From the NCBI GenBank assembly GCA_016199265.1, contig JACQGX010000057.1, positions 1 to 43,358 of the forward strand: DNA of 43,358 nt, read 5' to 3'. Numbering within the stretch: position 1 is the stretch's first letter; every line of letters starts with the position of its first letter. The notes under the pieces are model-generated. The model did not search any database, was not told the origin of the DNA, and saw only the letters and a program-made list of their open reading frames with translations. Both the position numbers and the translations under genes were made by a program. Below, one piece after another: positions 16,627-25,304 of this stretch. Source of the stretch: Chloroflexota bacterium (GTDB taxonomy: Bacteria > Chloroflexota > UBA11872 > UBA12225).

Positions 16627-17124
16627 ATGGAAGAATACTTCCCGGCGCCCGAGCGGCGCTATCCCAGTCCGTCGGCGCAGCGGCGCAGCGGCGAACATTG
16701 GAAGGCCCGCTTTGGGCTTGCGACCGTCGTTATTTTGACGCTCTGTTCGGCAGCGGTCTTGTTCCGTGTGGCCGGACTCGGCGTCGGTGCGGCGTTGAGC
16801 CCCTTGCGCGGCCCCGCCCAAGGCGCTGCCGCGCAGCCCACAGCCGTCGCGGTGGCGCCCAATCCGTCCGGCCAGCAGGCGGCGGCCCCGGCGGCCCCGG
16901 CGACCGGCCAGGCGACCCCGGCGAGCCAGTCCACGGTGGCGCCGACCACTCCACCGGCGCCCACGACGAGGCCCGGTCAGCGCGAGCACACCGTGCAAGG
17001 CGGCGACACGTTGTTCGCCATCTCGCAGCGCTACAACACGTCGATCGAAGCGCTCGTCGCGGCCAACAACCTCCCCAGCCGCAATGCCACGCTCAGCATC
17101 GGCCAAAAGCTGATCATCCCCTGA
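16627..17124 (+). CDS. Membrane-anchored LysM-domain protein
   Basis: 165 residues from ATG 16627, chosen because GGAG lies 4 bases before it and a promoter sits just upstream. After about 30 cytoplasmic residues comes one membrane segment (FGLATVVILTLCSAAVLFRV), then a long Pro/Ala/Thr-rich spacer. One LysM module follows at the C-terminus: EHTVQGGDTLFAISQRYNTS, then IEALVAANNLP and LSIGQKLIIP. LysM binds N-acetylglucosamine-containing glycans, so the protein probably tethers the membrane to the cell wall. It is divergent from murD. There is no catalytic domain, so it may act as an anchor or scaffold. Confidence 0.85.
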   Translation: MEEYFPAPERRYPSPSAQRRSGEHWKARFGLATVVILTLCSAAVLFRVAGLGVGAALSPLRGPAQGAAAQPTAVAVAPNPSGQQAAAPAAPATGQATPASQSTVAPTTPPAPTTRPGQREHTVQGGDTLFAISQRYNTSIEALVAANNLPSRNATLSIGQKLIIP

Positions 17125-17187
17125 GGCGCCTCCTTGATATCCTAACCACTTACCTACGGGTAGCCACGCAAAACAGGAGGTGTTCTT

Positions 17188-18084
17188 TTGGCTGAGCTAC
17201 GTATCGGGTTTATCGGCCTGGGACGGATGGGCCGGCCCATGTCGCTCAATATCCTCAAGGCCGGATTTCCGCTGACGGTCTCGAACCGCAGCCGCGGCGT
17301 CGTCAACGATTTGGCGAAGCAGGGCGCGACGCCCGCCGCCACGCCCGCCGAGGTGGCGGAGCGGTCCGACGTCGTTTGCCTCTGCTTGCCGGTTCCGGCC
17401 GATGTCGAAGCGGTCGTGCTTGGGAAGAACGGCGTCCGGGAAGGTGCGAAGCCGGGCACCGTCGTCGTCGATTTCAGCACGATCGGTCCCGGCACGTGCC
17501 GCGCGGTCTCTGCCGCGCTCGGCGAGCAGGGCTCGTTCTACCTCGACGCGCCGGTATCCGGTGGCACGACCGGTGCCGAGGCGGGCACGCTGACGGTGAT
17601 GGTCGGCGGCGACAAGGCGCAGTACGAACGCTGCCTGCCGGTGCTGCAGGCGGTAGGCAAGAAGATCGTCTATGCCGGTCCCGTCGGCGCGGGCGCGGTG
17701 GTGAAGCTGATGAACCAGCTCCTGGTGGGGATCAACCTCGCCGGCGCGGCCGAGGCCATGGTGCTGGGCGTCAAGGCCGGCGTCGACGCCCAACTGCTGT
17801 ACGACACCATCTCGGCAGCCACCGGCAACAGTGCGCAGCTTCAGCGCTGCTTCCCCGACCTGATCATGAAGGGCAATTTCACCAACATGTTCTCGGTCGA
17901 TCTGCTGCACAAGGACCTGGGACTGGGCGTCGACGTCGGCAAAGAGGCGCGGGTCCGCTTGCTGTTGGGCGCGCTTGTGCTGCAAATCTTCGAAGAAGCG
18001 CGTGAGCTGGGCCACGGCAGCGAGGACATCGCGGCGGTCATCAAGCCGCTGGAGCGCCTCGCGGGCGTAGAGGTTCGCTCCTAG
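17188..18084 (+). CDS. NAD(P)-dependent 3-hydroxyisobutyrate dehydrogenase-family reductase
   Basis: 298 residues from a TTG at 17188 with an AGGAGGTG site 7 bases upstream. The family oxidises or reduces beta-hydroxyacids (3-hydroxyisobutyrate, tartronate semialdehyde, and related compounds). The dinucleotide-binding loop is GFIGLGRMGRPMSLNILKAG. The substrate-binding block is DAPVSGGTTGAEAGTLTVMV, and the catalytic lysine is in GAVVKLMNQLL followed by the NLAGAAEAM helix. Which hydroxyacid is used cannot be told from sequence; the neighbours give no pathway. The heptamer site B begins 5 bases after its stop. Confidence 0.9.
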   Translation: MAELRIGFIGLGRMGRPMSLNILKAGFPLTVSNRSRGVVNDLAKQGATPAATPAEVAERSDVVCLCLPVPADVEAVVLGKNGVREGAKPGTVVVDFSTIGPGTCRAVSAALGEQGSFYLDAPVSGGTTGAEAGTLTVMVGGDKAQYERCLPVLQAVGKKIVYAGPVGAGAVVKLMNQLLVGINLAGAAEAMVLGVKAGVDAQLLYDTISAATGNSAQLQRCFPDLIMKGNFTNMFSVDLLHKDLGLGVDVGKEARVRLLLGALVLQIFEEARELGHGSEDIAAVIKPLERLAGVEVRS

Positions 18085-18088
18085 CGCC

Positions 18089-18225
18089 GGTCCAAAGTCC
18101 AATGTCCAAAGCCTGCCCTGAGCCCTTCGGCTACGCTCAGCGTGAACTGCGCCGAAGGGTGCAACATCCGGTGCCCAGGACGGGGGTTACGGCACTTTAG
18201 ACTCTGGACACTGGACTTTGGACCC
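18089..18225. repeat. Heptamer inverted-repeat site B (unit GTCCAAA) with REP-like loop
   Basis: The left arm (18089-18111) holds GTCCAAA, GTCCAAT, GTCCAAA units. The right arm (18203-18225) is the complementary CTGGACA, CTGGACT, TTGGACC series. The loop contains a palindrome (CCCTTCGGC at 18123-18131 with GCCGAAGGG at 18151-18159) related to the REP-like sequence at 27351 and 30131, followed by GGGTGCA-ACA-TCCGG (18157-18171). The right arm ends 3 bases before the recF start codon, so recF has no recognisable ribosome site. Confidence 0.85.
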
Positions 18226-18227
18226 GC

Positions 18228-19487
18228 ATGTATTGCCGTCATCTTGCGCTCGCCAACTTCCGGAGCTTCGTGCGGCTCGATCTGGAGCTGCCGGCGCATC
18301 TCGGCGTCTTCTGGGGTGAGAACGGCCAGGGTAAGTCGAATCTGCTCGAGTCGCTCTATCTCTTGGCAACATCTCGGTCGTACCGCACCTCGGCGGAGCG
18401 TGAGCTCGTCAACTGGTACGTCGAGGCCGAGCCGGCGTTTGCCCGAGTGGCAGGCGAGGTCGTTCGCCGCCACGGCCTCACAAGATTAGAGGTCGTGCTG
18501 GCCGAACCCCCTGGTGCAGCACCCGCGCCGCCCGACCGCGAAACGCCCCGCGCGCCGGCCGCCGGCCAGCCGCCGCTCGCTTCCGTCCGGCGCCGCGTGC
18601 GCATCAATGGACAACCGAAGCCACCGGCCGAGCTGCTGGGGCACCTCAACGTCGTCCTGTTCTCGCCGCTCGACGTCGATCTGATCGCCGGCCCCGCGGA
18701 GGCCAGGCGGCGCTATCTGCACATCACCTTGTGCCAGGTCGATCACCGGTACCTGCGAACGCTCCGGCGCTATCAGCGCGTGCTGCTGCAGCGCAACGCG
18801 CTCCTACGTGGGTTGCGAGAGCGTCCGGCGCGGCCCGACCAGCTCGGGTACTGGGATTCGCAGCTCGTCGAGCTCGGCGCCGAGCTGACGCTGGCCCACC
18901 TCCGCGCGATCGCCCTCCTCAACGGGCAGCTCCGGGAGCTCTACCCGCGGCTCAGCAACGAACCGGCGCCGCTCCGCGCGCTGTACCGTTCCACCGTGCC
19001 GCTCGGCGACGATCTCGCCGCACTTGGCGAACAGGCCGGCAGCACACCCGAGGGCAGGGACGAAGAGGTACTGGGACGCCTGCGTGAGCAGTTTTCCACG
19101 CACCTCGAGTCGATCCGGCCCCGAGAGCGCCAGCAGGCGGTCACGCTCGCCGGGCCGCACCGTGACGACATCGGCTTCTGCGCCGGCGACGTCGATCTCC
19201 GCCTCTTCGGCTCGCGCGGCCAGCAGCGCACCGCCGCGCTCGGGCTGAAGCTGGCCGAGGTCGGGCTGATGCAGCACTACACCGGCGAGCGCCCCGTCGT
19301 GCTGCTCGACGACGTCATGTCAGAGCTCGATCCGCGCCGGCGGCAGTTCCTCCAGGGCGTCGTCGTCGAGCACGAGCAGGTGCTGATCACGGCCACCGAG
19401 ACGGGCGTTTTCACGCCGGCATTCCTCGGCGACGCGGCGGTGTACCACGTCCAGGCGGGTAGGGTACGCTTAGAGAGCGCGCCGTAG
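18228..19487 (+). CDS. recF: DNA replication/repair protein RecF
   Basis: 419 residues, longer than the usual 360-370. It is an SMC-like ATPase that loads RecA at gaps with RecO and RecR. Seen are LANFRSF at the N-terminus, Walker A GENGQGKS (30-37), LVNWYVEAEPAFARVAGEV, FSPLDVDLIAGPAEARRRYL, AGPHRDDIGF, the signature FGSRGQQRTAALGLKLAE and Walker B VVLLDDVMSELDPRRRQFL. The extra length is mostly an Ala/Pro-rich insert at about 93-118, in a loop of lobe II. The ATG at 18228 has no ribosome site: the bases before it are the right arm of a heptamer repeat. It is separate from dnaA/dnaN in this window but next to a DUF721 gene, a common pairing. Confidence 0.95.
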   Translation: MYCRHLALANFRSFVRLDLELPAHLGVFWGENGQGKSNLLESLYLLATSRSYRTSAERELVNWYVEAEPAFARVAGEVVRRHGLTRLEVVLAEPPGAAPAPPDRETPRAPAAGQPPLASVRRRVRINGQPKPPAELLGHLNVVLFSPLDVDLIAGPAEARRRYLHITLCQVDHRYLRTLRRYQRVLLQRNALLRGLRERPARPDQLGYWDSQLVELGAELTLAHLRAIALLNGQLRELYPRLSNEPAPLRALYRSTVPLGDDLAALGEQAGSTPEGRDEEVLGRLREQFSTHLESIRPRERQQAVTLAGPHRDDIGFCAGDVDLRLFGSRGQQRTAALGLKLAEVGLMQHYTGERPVVLLDDVMSELDPRRRQFLQGVVVEHEQVLITATETGVFTPAFLGDAAVYHVQAGRVRLESAP

Positions 19488-19517
19488 CTGGTACGATGCG
19501 CAGGAGGACAGTAGAGG

Positions 19518-19826
19518 TTGCGCAGTCTCCGAGACATACTTCCGCGAACGCTCGAGGACCTCGGCATCGCCGAGCGCGTCCGGCAAGAGCGGACGGCCCA
19601 GGCGTGGCGGTACGCCATCCAGGACCTCGCGGATGATCTGGTGGCGGGAACGTTCTCCGTTCTGCTGCGTCAGAAGCAACTGACCGTCACCGTACGCGAT
19701 CGCCGGGTCGCCGAACGCGTCGTCGAGCGGCAGGCAGAACTCGTCGAGGCGCTGAATGCACGACTCGGCGGCGGCGCCGTCGAGAACGTTCTCGTCGCCG
19801 TCGCACCACCCCAACGGGAGGAGTGA
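19518..19826 (+). CDS. DUF721 (DciA-like) protein
   Basis: 102 residues from a TTG at 19518, with GGAGGA 11 bases upstream. It carries the DUF721 pattern: a basic N-terminal helix (LRDILPRTLEDLGIAERV), QAWRYAIQDLADDLVAGTFS and the strand LLRQKQLTVTVRDRRVAERV, followed by AELVEALNARLGGGAVENVL. DUF721 members next to recF or dnaA include DciA, the ancestral loader of the replicative helicase; whether this short member does that is inference. It starts 30 bases after recF and leads into the DUF3105 gene by 6 bases. Confidence 0.82.
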   Translation: MRSLRDILPRTLEDLGIAERVRQERTAQAWRYAIQDLADDLVAGTFSVLLRQKQLTVTVRDRRVAERVVERQAELVEALNARLGGGAVENVLVAVAPPQREE

Positions 19827-19832
19827 TTCGCA

Positions 19833-20462
19833 GTGGACACCCGCCGGACGGCCGTCCGCGATTCGAGCGAGATCGCGGCGAGAAAGGAACTGAAGCGGCA
19901 GCGCCGCCAGGAGCACCTCGAGGTGCGGCTCCGTGCCGAAGCCGCACAGCGGCGCCGGCAGCAGCTCATGTGGGGTGGTGCAGCAGTCGCCACGCTGCTC
20001 GCGTTCGGCGCGCTGGTGTTCTGGCTGATCCGGCCCGAACCGGGTCCGCCGGTGCAAACGGTGTTGAGCCAGGGCGCGATACACATCGCGCGGGGGGAGT
20101 CACATCCCGCATACAACAGCACACCGCCAACCTCAGGCTGGCACTACGGCGACGCCGTCGCCCCGTGGGGCGTCTCGTCGGCGCCTATTCCCAATGAGGT
20201 GCAGGTCCACAACCTCGAGCATGGTGGCATCATGGTGCAGTACAACTGCCCCGACGGCTGCCCCGAAACCGTGGGCAAGATCGAGCAGATAGTGCGCAGC
20301 TATCCCTCCAAGGTGATCCTGGCGCCGTATCCGGGCATGGATCATAAGATCGTGCTGACGGCATGGACCAAGCTGGCGTACCTCGATGAGGTCGACGAAC
20401 CGTTCATTCGCCGCTTCATCGCCCAAAACAAGAACAAGGCGCCGGAGCGCGTACCCGATTAG
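19833..20462 (+). CDS. Membrane-anchored DUF3105 protein
   Basis: 209 residues from GTG 19833, which has a GGGAGGAG site 10 bases upstream. A highly charged N-terminus (KKRQRR-like: KELKRQRRQEHLEVRLRAEA) is followed by one membrane segment (GGAAVATLLAFGALVFWLI, about 50-68). The outer domain matches DUF3105: GESHPAYNSTPPTSGWHYGD, VHNLEHGGIMVQYNCPDGC with its His and two Cys residues, and VILAPYPGMDHKIVLTAWTK. Function is unknown. The conserved His/Cys set could bind a metal or form a disulphide (inference). Confidence 0.85.
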   Translation: MDTRRTAVRDSSEIAARKELKRQRRQEHLEVRLRAEAAQRRRQQLMWGGAAVATLLAFGALVFWLIRPEPGPPVQTVLSQGAIHIARGESHPAYNSTPPTSGWHYGDAVAPWGVSSAPIPNEVQVHNLEHGGIMVQYNCPDGCPETVGKIEQIVRSYPSKVILAPYPGMDHKIVLTAWTKLAYLDEVDEPFIRRFIAQNKNKAPERVPD

Positions 20463-20469
20463 TGGGTAG

Positions 20470-21039
20470 ATGGCAGTGGCCGGTGATCAATTAGCGGCGG
20501 CAGAACGGCCGCTGGGCCGGCGGTTTGGCACACCGGCTGGCCCAACCGAGGTCCGACCGGGGGGCAAGAGGGGCCTGCCCCGCTGGCCGCTGTACGTCGG
20601 TGGCGCGCTTACCCTGCTCTACGTGCTCATCCTGGTACGCGGACTGGCCTGGCAGTGGCAGGCCATCGCTTTTGCCACCCAGGCGACGCTCCCAGCGCCC
20701 GTCGTGCGCGGCGCACCGAATCCACTGGGCGGCCCGGCCGGGATCGCCGCACCGCGAGCCGGCGCCGCCCAACCGGCCCAACCCGCACAGTCAGCCTCAG
20801 CAAAAGTACCGTTGCCGCCCACCGACGAGCCGCCGCCGCGTGATGCGACCGACAGGTACAGTGTCTACTACGACGCCCTCGGCGTGGCAGTGGTCGGCAT
20901 CGACGCCGATCCCGGCGGCGTCTACAACGTCCCGCCCGGCCGCCAGGTGCGCATCGGCGGCCCCCAGGGCCAGCTCTTCGACGTGCTCCCCGGCGGCAAG
21001 ATCAGCCCGGCGACGAAGGTCAAAGAGTGGCCGCGGTAG
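20470..21039 (+). CDS. Single-pass membrane protein, function unknown
   Basis: 189 residues with a cytoplasmic N-terminus of about 35, one membrane segment (WPLYVGGALTLLYVLILVRG, about 38-57), a Pro/Ala-rich linker to about 120 and a small C-terminal domain (DRYSVYYDALGVAVVGIDAD; GGVYNVPPGRQVRIGGPQGQ). I recognise no family. It starts 7 bases after the DUF3105 stop and is likely cotranscribed. Its stop codon TAG (21037-21039) is inside the left arm of heptamer site C. Confidence 0.65.
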   Translation: MAVAGDQLAAAERPLGRRFGTPAGPTEVRPGGKRGLPRWPLYVGGALTLLYVLILVRGLAWQWQAIAFATQATLPAPVVRGAPNPLGGPAGIAAPRAGAAQPAQPAQSASAKVPLPPTDEPPPRDATDRYSVYYDALGVAVVGIDADPGGVYNVPPGRQVRIGGPQGQLFDVLPGGKISPATKVKEWPR

Positions 21040-21141
21040 CGGTCAGCGGTAGCGGTCAGCGGTCAGCGGAACATAGCCGGCTGAGCGGTGCGCTGACCGA
21101 CGAAGCAAACTGAAAGCTGACCGCTGATCGCTGATCGCTAC
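21035..21141. repeat. Heptamer inverted-repeat site C (unit GGTCAGC)
   Basis: The left arm (21035-21069) repeats GGTCAGC with two 6-base variants (GGTAGC); the right arm (21116-21141) reads GCTGACC, GCTGATC, GCTGATC, GCTAC, the complement. The loop is about 46 bases. The left arm contains the stop codon of the upstream gene. A TATACT box at 21181-21186, between this site and the FtsH-like gene, could serve that gene, but no clear -35 box is seen. Confidence 0.83.
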
Positions 21142-21259
21142 TGTAAGAGGATTCTGATCGTCTTCGTTTAACGACGAGGTTATACTGGACACAAGGCGGT
21201 GAATTGCAGCCGCTGACGACGGCGCGCGCCGCGCCGGATACCTGCGAAAGGCATCCATC

Positions 21260-23650
21260 ATGTCAGTTCTGGAAAAGCTTGCCGGGTTCGTCGCCCGCCA
21301 CTGGCGCGGGCTGCTGATCTGGCTGATCGTCGTGGCGGCGTTCTTCCTGTGGTTCCTCCCGAACGCCGAGACGGCCCTGCCGTTCCTCCTGTACGGCGCC
21401 TATCTCGTCTTCCAGCTCCTGTTCGCCATCATGTTCATGGTGGTGCAGTTCGGGGCGCTGTTCTATTTCCTGAGCCGTGGACGCACGTATTGGGTCATGC
21501 CCGGCGAGACCGGCATCGGCTTCAAGGACTACCGCGGCCAGAAGGACGTGCTGGAAACCGCCTCACGCTGGGTCACGCTGCTGCGCGGCGTGAAAGAATT
21601 CAAGCGGATGGGTGGTGAGGTCTCACGCGGTCTGCTGTTGGTCGGCCCCCCCGGCACCGGTAAGAGCTACCTCGCCCAGGCGATCGCCACCGAGGCCGGC
21701 GTGCCCTTCGGGTACACCTCGGCAGCCTCGTTCCGGGCTATGTTCCTCGGCATGGATGTGATGACCGTTTGGCGCCTCTATCGCAAGGCGCGCGGGTTGG
21801 CCCGGAAGCACGGCGCCTGCATCCTGTTCATCGACGAGCTCGACGCCATCGGCGGTGCCAGGACGTCCGGCATGGGCGGCATGGGCATGATGGGTGGCAT
21901 GTTTGGCGGTGGCGGCGGCGCACTCAACCAGCTCCTGATGGAGATGGACCCGCCTCGCCTGACGGAGGGCTGGAAGGACCGGCTGCTGCGCAAACTGGGT
22001 CTGCTCCGGAAGCCGGCGGTCCGCCCGAACGTGGTCACCATGGGTGCCACCAACATCGTCGAGGTGCTCGACCAGGCGCTGCTCCGTGCCGGCCGGTTCG
22101 ACCGGCAGTTGACGATCGACGCGCCGGACGAAGACGGGCGCAAGGACATCATCGAGTACTACCTCGCGAAAGTCCGGCACGAGGACATGCCCGTCGACCG
22201 GATGTCGGCCGACACGATCGGCTACACCCCGGTGACGATCAAGTACATCGTCAACGAGGCGACGGTCGTCGCGCACTTCAACGGACGCGATGCGATCACC
22301 TACCAGGACTTCACCGAGGCGCGCGAGGCGCACGAGTGGGGCATCCGGCAGCCGATCCGCGGCATGAAGCTGGAGGAGAAGCGTCGCATCGCCTACCACG
22401 AGGCGGGCCACGCCTTCGCCATGGCCATGCTCATGAAAGAGACGGCGCGTATCTCGAAGGCGACGATCATCCGCTACGGCCGCGCGCTGGGTATGGTCGC
22501 GCCCAAGCCGGTCGAGGAGCGCTACACCGAGACCAAAGAGGAGATCCTCGCCGAGATCCAGGTCTGTCTCGCCAGCCGCGCCGCCGAGGAGCTCTTCCTG
22601 GGAACGCAGATGTCCGGCGTCACGAGTGACCTCCAGCAGGCCACCCGGTTGGCGCAGGCGTACCTCGGTATCTACGGCATGGGCGGCAGCTTCTTTTCGT
22701 TCTTGGCTTCTGGGAACATGTTGAACGGCATGCCCGACAAGCACAAGATCGAGGAGCTGCTCAACGAGCAGTATCTGCGAGTCAAGACGCTGCTCGCCGT
22801 CCACAGCGAGGCGATGCACGCCATTGCGCAGGCGCTCTTGACACAAGGCGAGCTGATCGGCGAGGACATCCAGCGCATCATCGAGGAGAAGGAGCGGGAG
22901 CGCCAGTCGCAGGACGTCACCACCCGCGAAGACACGCGCCGCCTGGCGTATCACGAGTCCGGCCACGCGATCGCGCAGGCGCTGCTCGTGCGCCGTCGCG
23001 AGCTCGGCAAGGTTTCGATCGTGTCGTCGTCCGAATCAGAAACGTACAACGAGCTGCGGCCCTTCAGCGAGCAGCAGACGTACTCGCGCGAGGAAGTGCT
23101 GGCCGAGGTCCAGGTGAAGCTCGCCAGCCGGGCCACCGAGGAGCTGTTCCTGGGCACCGTCCTGGACAACAGCGCGGGCGACCTCAAGCGTGCCCGCGAC
23201 CTGGCACGCTACGTCGTCACCTACATGAACCCCGGGGACTCGCTGTTCATCTACGAGCCGGAGCACGACATCGCACGTAATGGGCGGAATGGCAGAGCTC
23301 GTGCGCCCGAGGGCGATTACGCCGACGGAAAGCTCAACGGCGAGTCGAAAGACCAGCACGATTCGTTCGAGCTCTGGGGCCCCAACCAGCGGCTGCAGCG
23401 CGAAGCCGACGAGTTGCTGCGCGAGCAGTACGAGGCCGTGAAGCGTCTCCTCAAGGAGAACGAGCATGAAGTGCACGAGTTGGCGCGTGCGCTCGCCGAA
23501 AAGGGCGAGTTGACCGTCGACGACGTGCGCCGCATCCTCAACGGCAAGCTGCCCCAGCGTACGCTCGATGCGGCGCCGGCAGCACCGGCGATCGCGGTCT
23601 CGCAGTCGCCGGCCGATGCGGGCGTGACGGCCGCATCGGCCGGCGACTGA
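21260..23650 (+). CDS. FtsH-like AAA+ membrane protease with two M41 zinc-protease modules
   Basis: 796 residues against about 600-680 for FtsH. Two closely spaced membrane segments (LLIWLIVVAAFFLWFL, 19-34; LPFLLYGAYLVFQLLFAIMF, about 40-59, and following) leave almost no periplasmic domain. The AAA domain has Walker A GPPGTGKS (129-136), a pore-type FRAMFLG, Walker B ILFIDELDAIGG (188-199), a Met/Gly-rich loop and an arginine-finger region LDQALLRAGRFDRQL. The first M41 module has HEAGH (380-384) and the third ligand Asp457 in SGVTSDLQQA. The second has HESGH (565-569) and Asp641 in NSAGDLKRA. Both are preceded by RRxAYHE and both end in a helical segment (LLNEQYLRVKTLL; LLREQYEAVKRLL), so the whole protease unit is duplicated. 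It should degrade membrane and cytosolic proteins. Confidence 0.9.
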   Translation: MSVLEKLAGFVARHWRGLLIWLIVVAAFFLWFLPNAETALPFLLYGAYLVFQLLFAIMFMVVQFGALFYFLSRGRTYWVMPGETGIGFKDYRGQKDVLETASRWVTLLRGVKEFKRMGGEVSRGLLLVGPPGTGKSYLAQAIATEAGVPFGYTSAASFRAMFLGMDVMTVWRLYRKARGLARKHGACILFIDELDAIGGARTSGMGGMGMMGGMFGGGGGALNQLLMEMDPPRLTEGWKDRLLRKLGLLRKPAVRPNVVTMGATNIVEVLDQALLRAGRFDRQLTIDAPDEDGRKDIIEYYLAKVRHEDMPVDRMSADTIGYTPVTIKYIVNEATVVAHFNGRDAITYQDFTEAREAHEWGIRQPIRGMKLEEKRRIAYHEAGHAFAMAMLMKETARISKATIIRYGRALGMVAPKPVEERYTETKEEILAEIQVCLASRAAEELFLGTQMSGVTSDLQQATRLAQAYLGIYGMGGSFFSFLASGNMLNGMPDKHKIEELLNEQYLRVKTLLAVHSEAMHAIAQALLTQGELIGEDIQRIIEEKERERQSQDVTTREDTRRLAYHESGHAIAQALLVRRRELGKVSIVSSSESETYNELRPFSEQQTYSREEVLAEVQVKLASRATEELFLGTVLDNSAGDLKRARDLARYVVTYMNPGDSLFIYEPEHDIARNGRNGRARAPEGDYADGKLNGESKDQHDSFELWGPNQRLQREADELLREQYEAVKRLLKENEHEVHELARALAEKGELTVDDVRRILNGKLPQRTLDAAPAAPAIAVSQSPADAGVTAASAGD

Positions 23651-23685
23651 TGTAGTCGCGGCAACGCACCGCACAATCGCGTACC

Positions 23686-23720
23686 ACAAAAGGGACCCGG
23701 CGATGCCGGGTCCCTTTTGT
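23686..23720 (+). terminator. Strong bidirectional rho-independent terminator
   Basis: A perfect 16-base stem (arms 23686-23701 and 23705-23720) with a 3-base loop. The arms carry CAAAA on one side and TTTTG on the other, so T runs follow the stem on both strands. It ends the FtsH-like gene transcript 36 bases after its stop and insulates glpK. Confidence 0.93.
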
Positions 23721-23796
23721 GTGGGTGCAGCCCATCCGGAACTTCTGCGCGCACCCTGTAGGTTGATGGTGGTTGATGGAGAGGAAGTAAGAAAGT

Positions 23797-25287
23797 ATGG
23801 TGGAGACCGCTATCCTGGCCATCGATCAGGGCACGACCGGGACGACGGTGCTGGCCGTCAACCGGGCGGGTGAGGTCGTATCGCGCGGCTATGCCCCGGT
23901 GCACCAGCATTACCCGCGGCCCGGCTGGGTCGAACACGACGCGCTTCAGATCTGGCGGACGGTGCACGACGCGGCCGAACAGGCGCTCGCGGCGGCCGGC
24001 CGACCACCCATCGCCGCGATCGGGATCACCAACCAGCGCGAGACGGCGGTGCTGTGGGACCGCCGGACCGGCGTACCGGTGGCGCCGGCGATCGTCTGGC
24101 AGTGCCGGCGCACCGCGGAGCGCTGCGATCAGCTCCGTGCGGCCGGTCGCGCCCCGCTCTTTCAGGCGCGCACCGGTCTGGTGCTCGACGCGTACTTCTC
24201 TGGACCCAAGGTCGAGTGGCTGCTCGATCACGTACCAGGGCTCAGAGCGCGTGCCCGTGCCGGCGACGTACTCTTCGGCACGATCGATTCGTGGCTCATC
24301 TGGCAGCTCACCGGCGGAGCCGTCCACGCGACCGACGTTTCCAACGCCTCGCGCACGCTGCTGCTCGACATCGATACCGGTGCGTGGGACGCCGAGCTGC
24401 TGCGGGTGCTTGATACCCCACCGGCTGTGCTGCCCAACGTCGTGCCGTCGGCGGCGGTCGTGGGAGCAACGGTCGAAAGCGGCCCAATTCCGTCAAACGT
24501 GCCCATCGCCGGCGTGGCGGGCGATCAGCAGGCGGCGCTCTTTGGCCAGGCCTGTTTCGATCCCGGCATGGCGAAGACGACGTACGGCACGGGATGCTTC
24601 CTGCTGCTCAACACCGGCGAGCGCCGTGCGCACTCTCGATCGGGCCTGTTGAGCACGATTGCGTGGCAACTGGGGCGTGAGCAACCCCTGGTGTATGCGC
24701 TCGAGGGCAGCGTTTTCGCCGGCGGCGCCGTTGTCCAATGGCTGCGCGACGAGCTGGGGCTGATCGAGACCGCCACGGAGACGGCCGATCTCGCCGCCGC
24801 GGTGCCCGATACCGGTGGCGTGTACCTCGTCCCCGCCTTCACCGGCCTCGGCGCGCCGCACTGGGATCAGGACGCCCGCGGCACGATTTTCGGGCTGACG
24901 CGGGGCACAAGCCGCGCACACCTGGTGCGCAGCGCGCTCGAAGCGATCGCCTATCAGGTAGCCGACGTCGCCGCCGCGATGGAGCGCGACTCCGGCGCGC
25001 AGTTGGCGGAAATGCGCGTCGACGGCGGCGCAGCAGCCAATGACTTCTTGATGCAGTTCCAGGCCGACGTGCTGGGACGCCCGGTAACGCGGCCCGAAAT
25101 GCTCGAGACGACGGCGCTGGGCGCGGCGGCGCTCGCCGGCCTCGCCATTGGCTACTGGCCGTCGGCCGAGGCACTGCGCGCGTCCTGGCGTGCCGGCCGC
25201 CGCTTCGAGCCGCGGATGCCCGAGTCGCAGCGCGCGCGGCTGCTCGAAGGCTGGCGCACGGCGGTAGAGCGGACGAGGTCGAGGTAG
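23797..25287 (+). CDS. glpK: Glycerol kinase
   Basis: 496 residues, normal for GlpK, a cytoplasmic FGGY kinase making glycerol 3-phosphate from glycerol and ATP. Family blocks are present in order: [20 protein letters not shown] (ATP site), [109 protein letters not shown] and [20 protein letters not shown]. The AGGAAG site lies about 10 bases before the ATG. No glpF or glpD is adjacent; it stands alone after the terminator and converges on rsmG. Phosphotransferase-type control is not visible. Confidence 0.97.
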   Translation: MVETAILAIDQGTTGTTVLAVNRAGEVVSRGYAPVHQHYPRPGWVEHDALQIWRTVHDAAEQALAAAGRPPIAAIGITNQRETAVLWDRRTGVPVAPAIVWQCRRTAERCDQLRAAGRAPLFQARTGLVLDAYFSGPKVEWLLDHVPGLRARARAGDVLFGTIDSWLIWQLTGGAVHATDVSNASRTLLLDIDTGAWDAELLRVLDTPPAVLPNVVPSAAVVGATVESGPIPSNVPIAGVAGDQQAALFGQACFDPGMAKTTYGTGCFLLLNTGERRAHSRSGLLSTIAWQLGREQPLVYALEGSVFAGGAVVQWLRDELGLIETATETADLAAAVPDTGGVYLVPAFTGLGAPHWDQDARGTIFGLTRGTSRAHLVRSALEAIAYQVADVAAAMERDSGAQLAEMRVDGGAAANDFLMQFQADVLGRPVTRPEMLETTALGAAALAGLAIGYWPSAEALRASWRAGRRFEPRMPESQRARLLEGWRTAVERTRSR

Positions 25288-25304
25288 ACGAACGGGCGGC
25301 TGCC

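Noticed and set aside
16573-17124. Longer form of the LysM protein starting at 16573
   Set aside because: That ATG lies within the predicted -35 box and has no ribosome site; ATG 16627 has GGAG just upstream.
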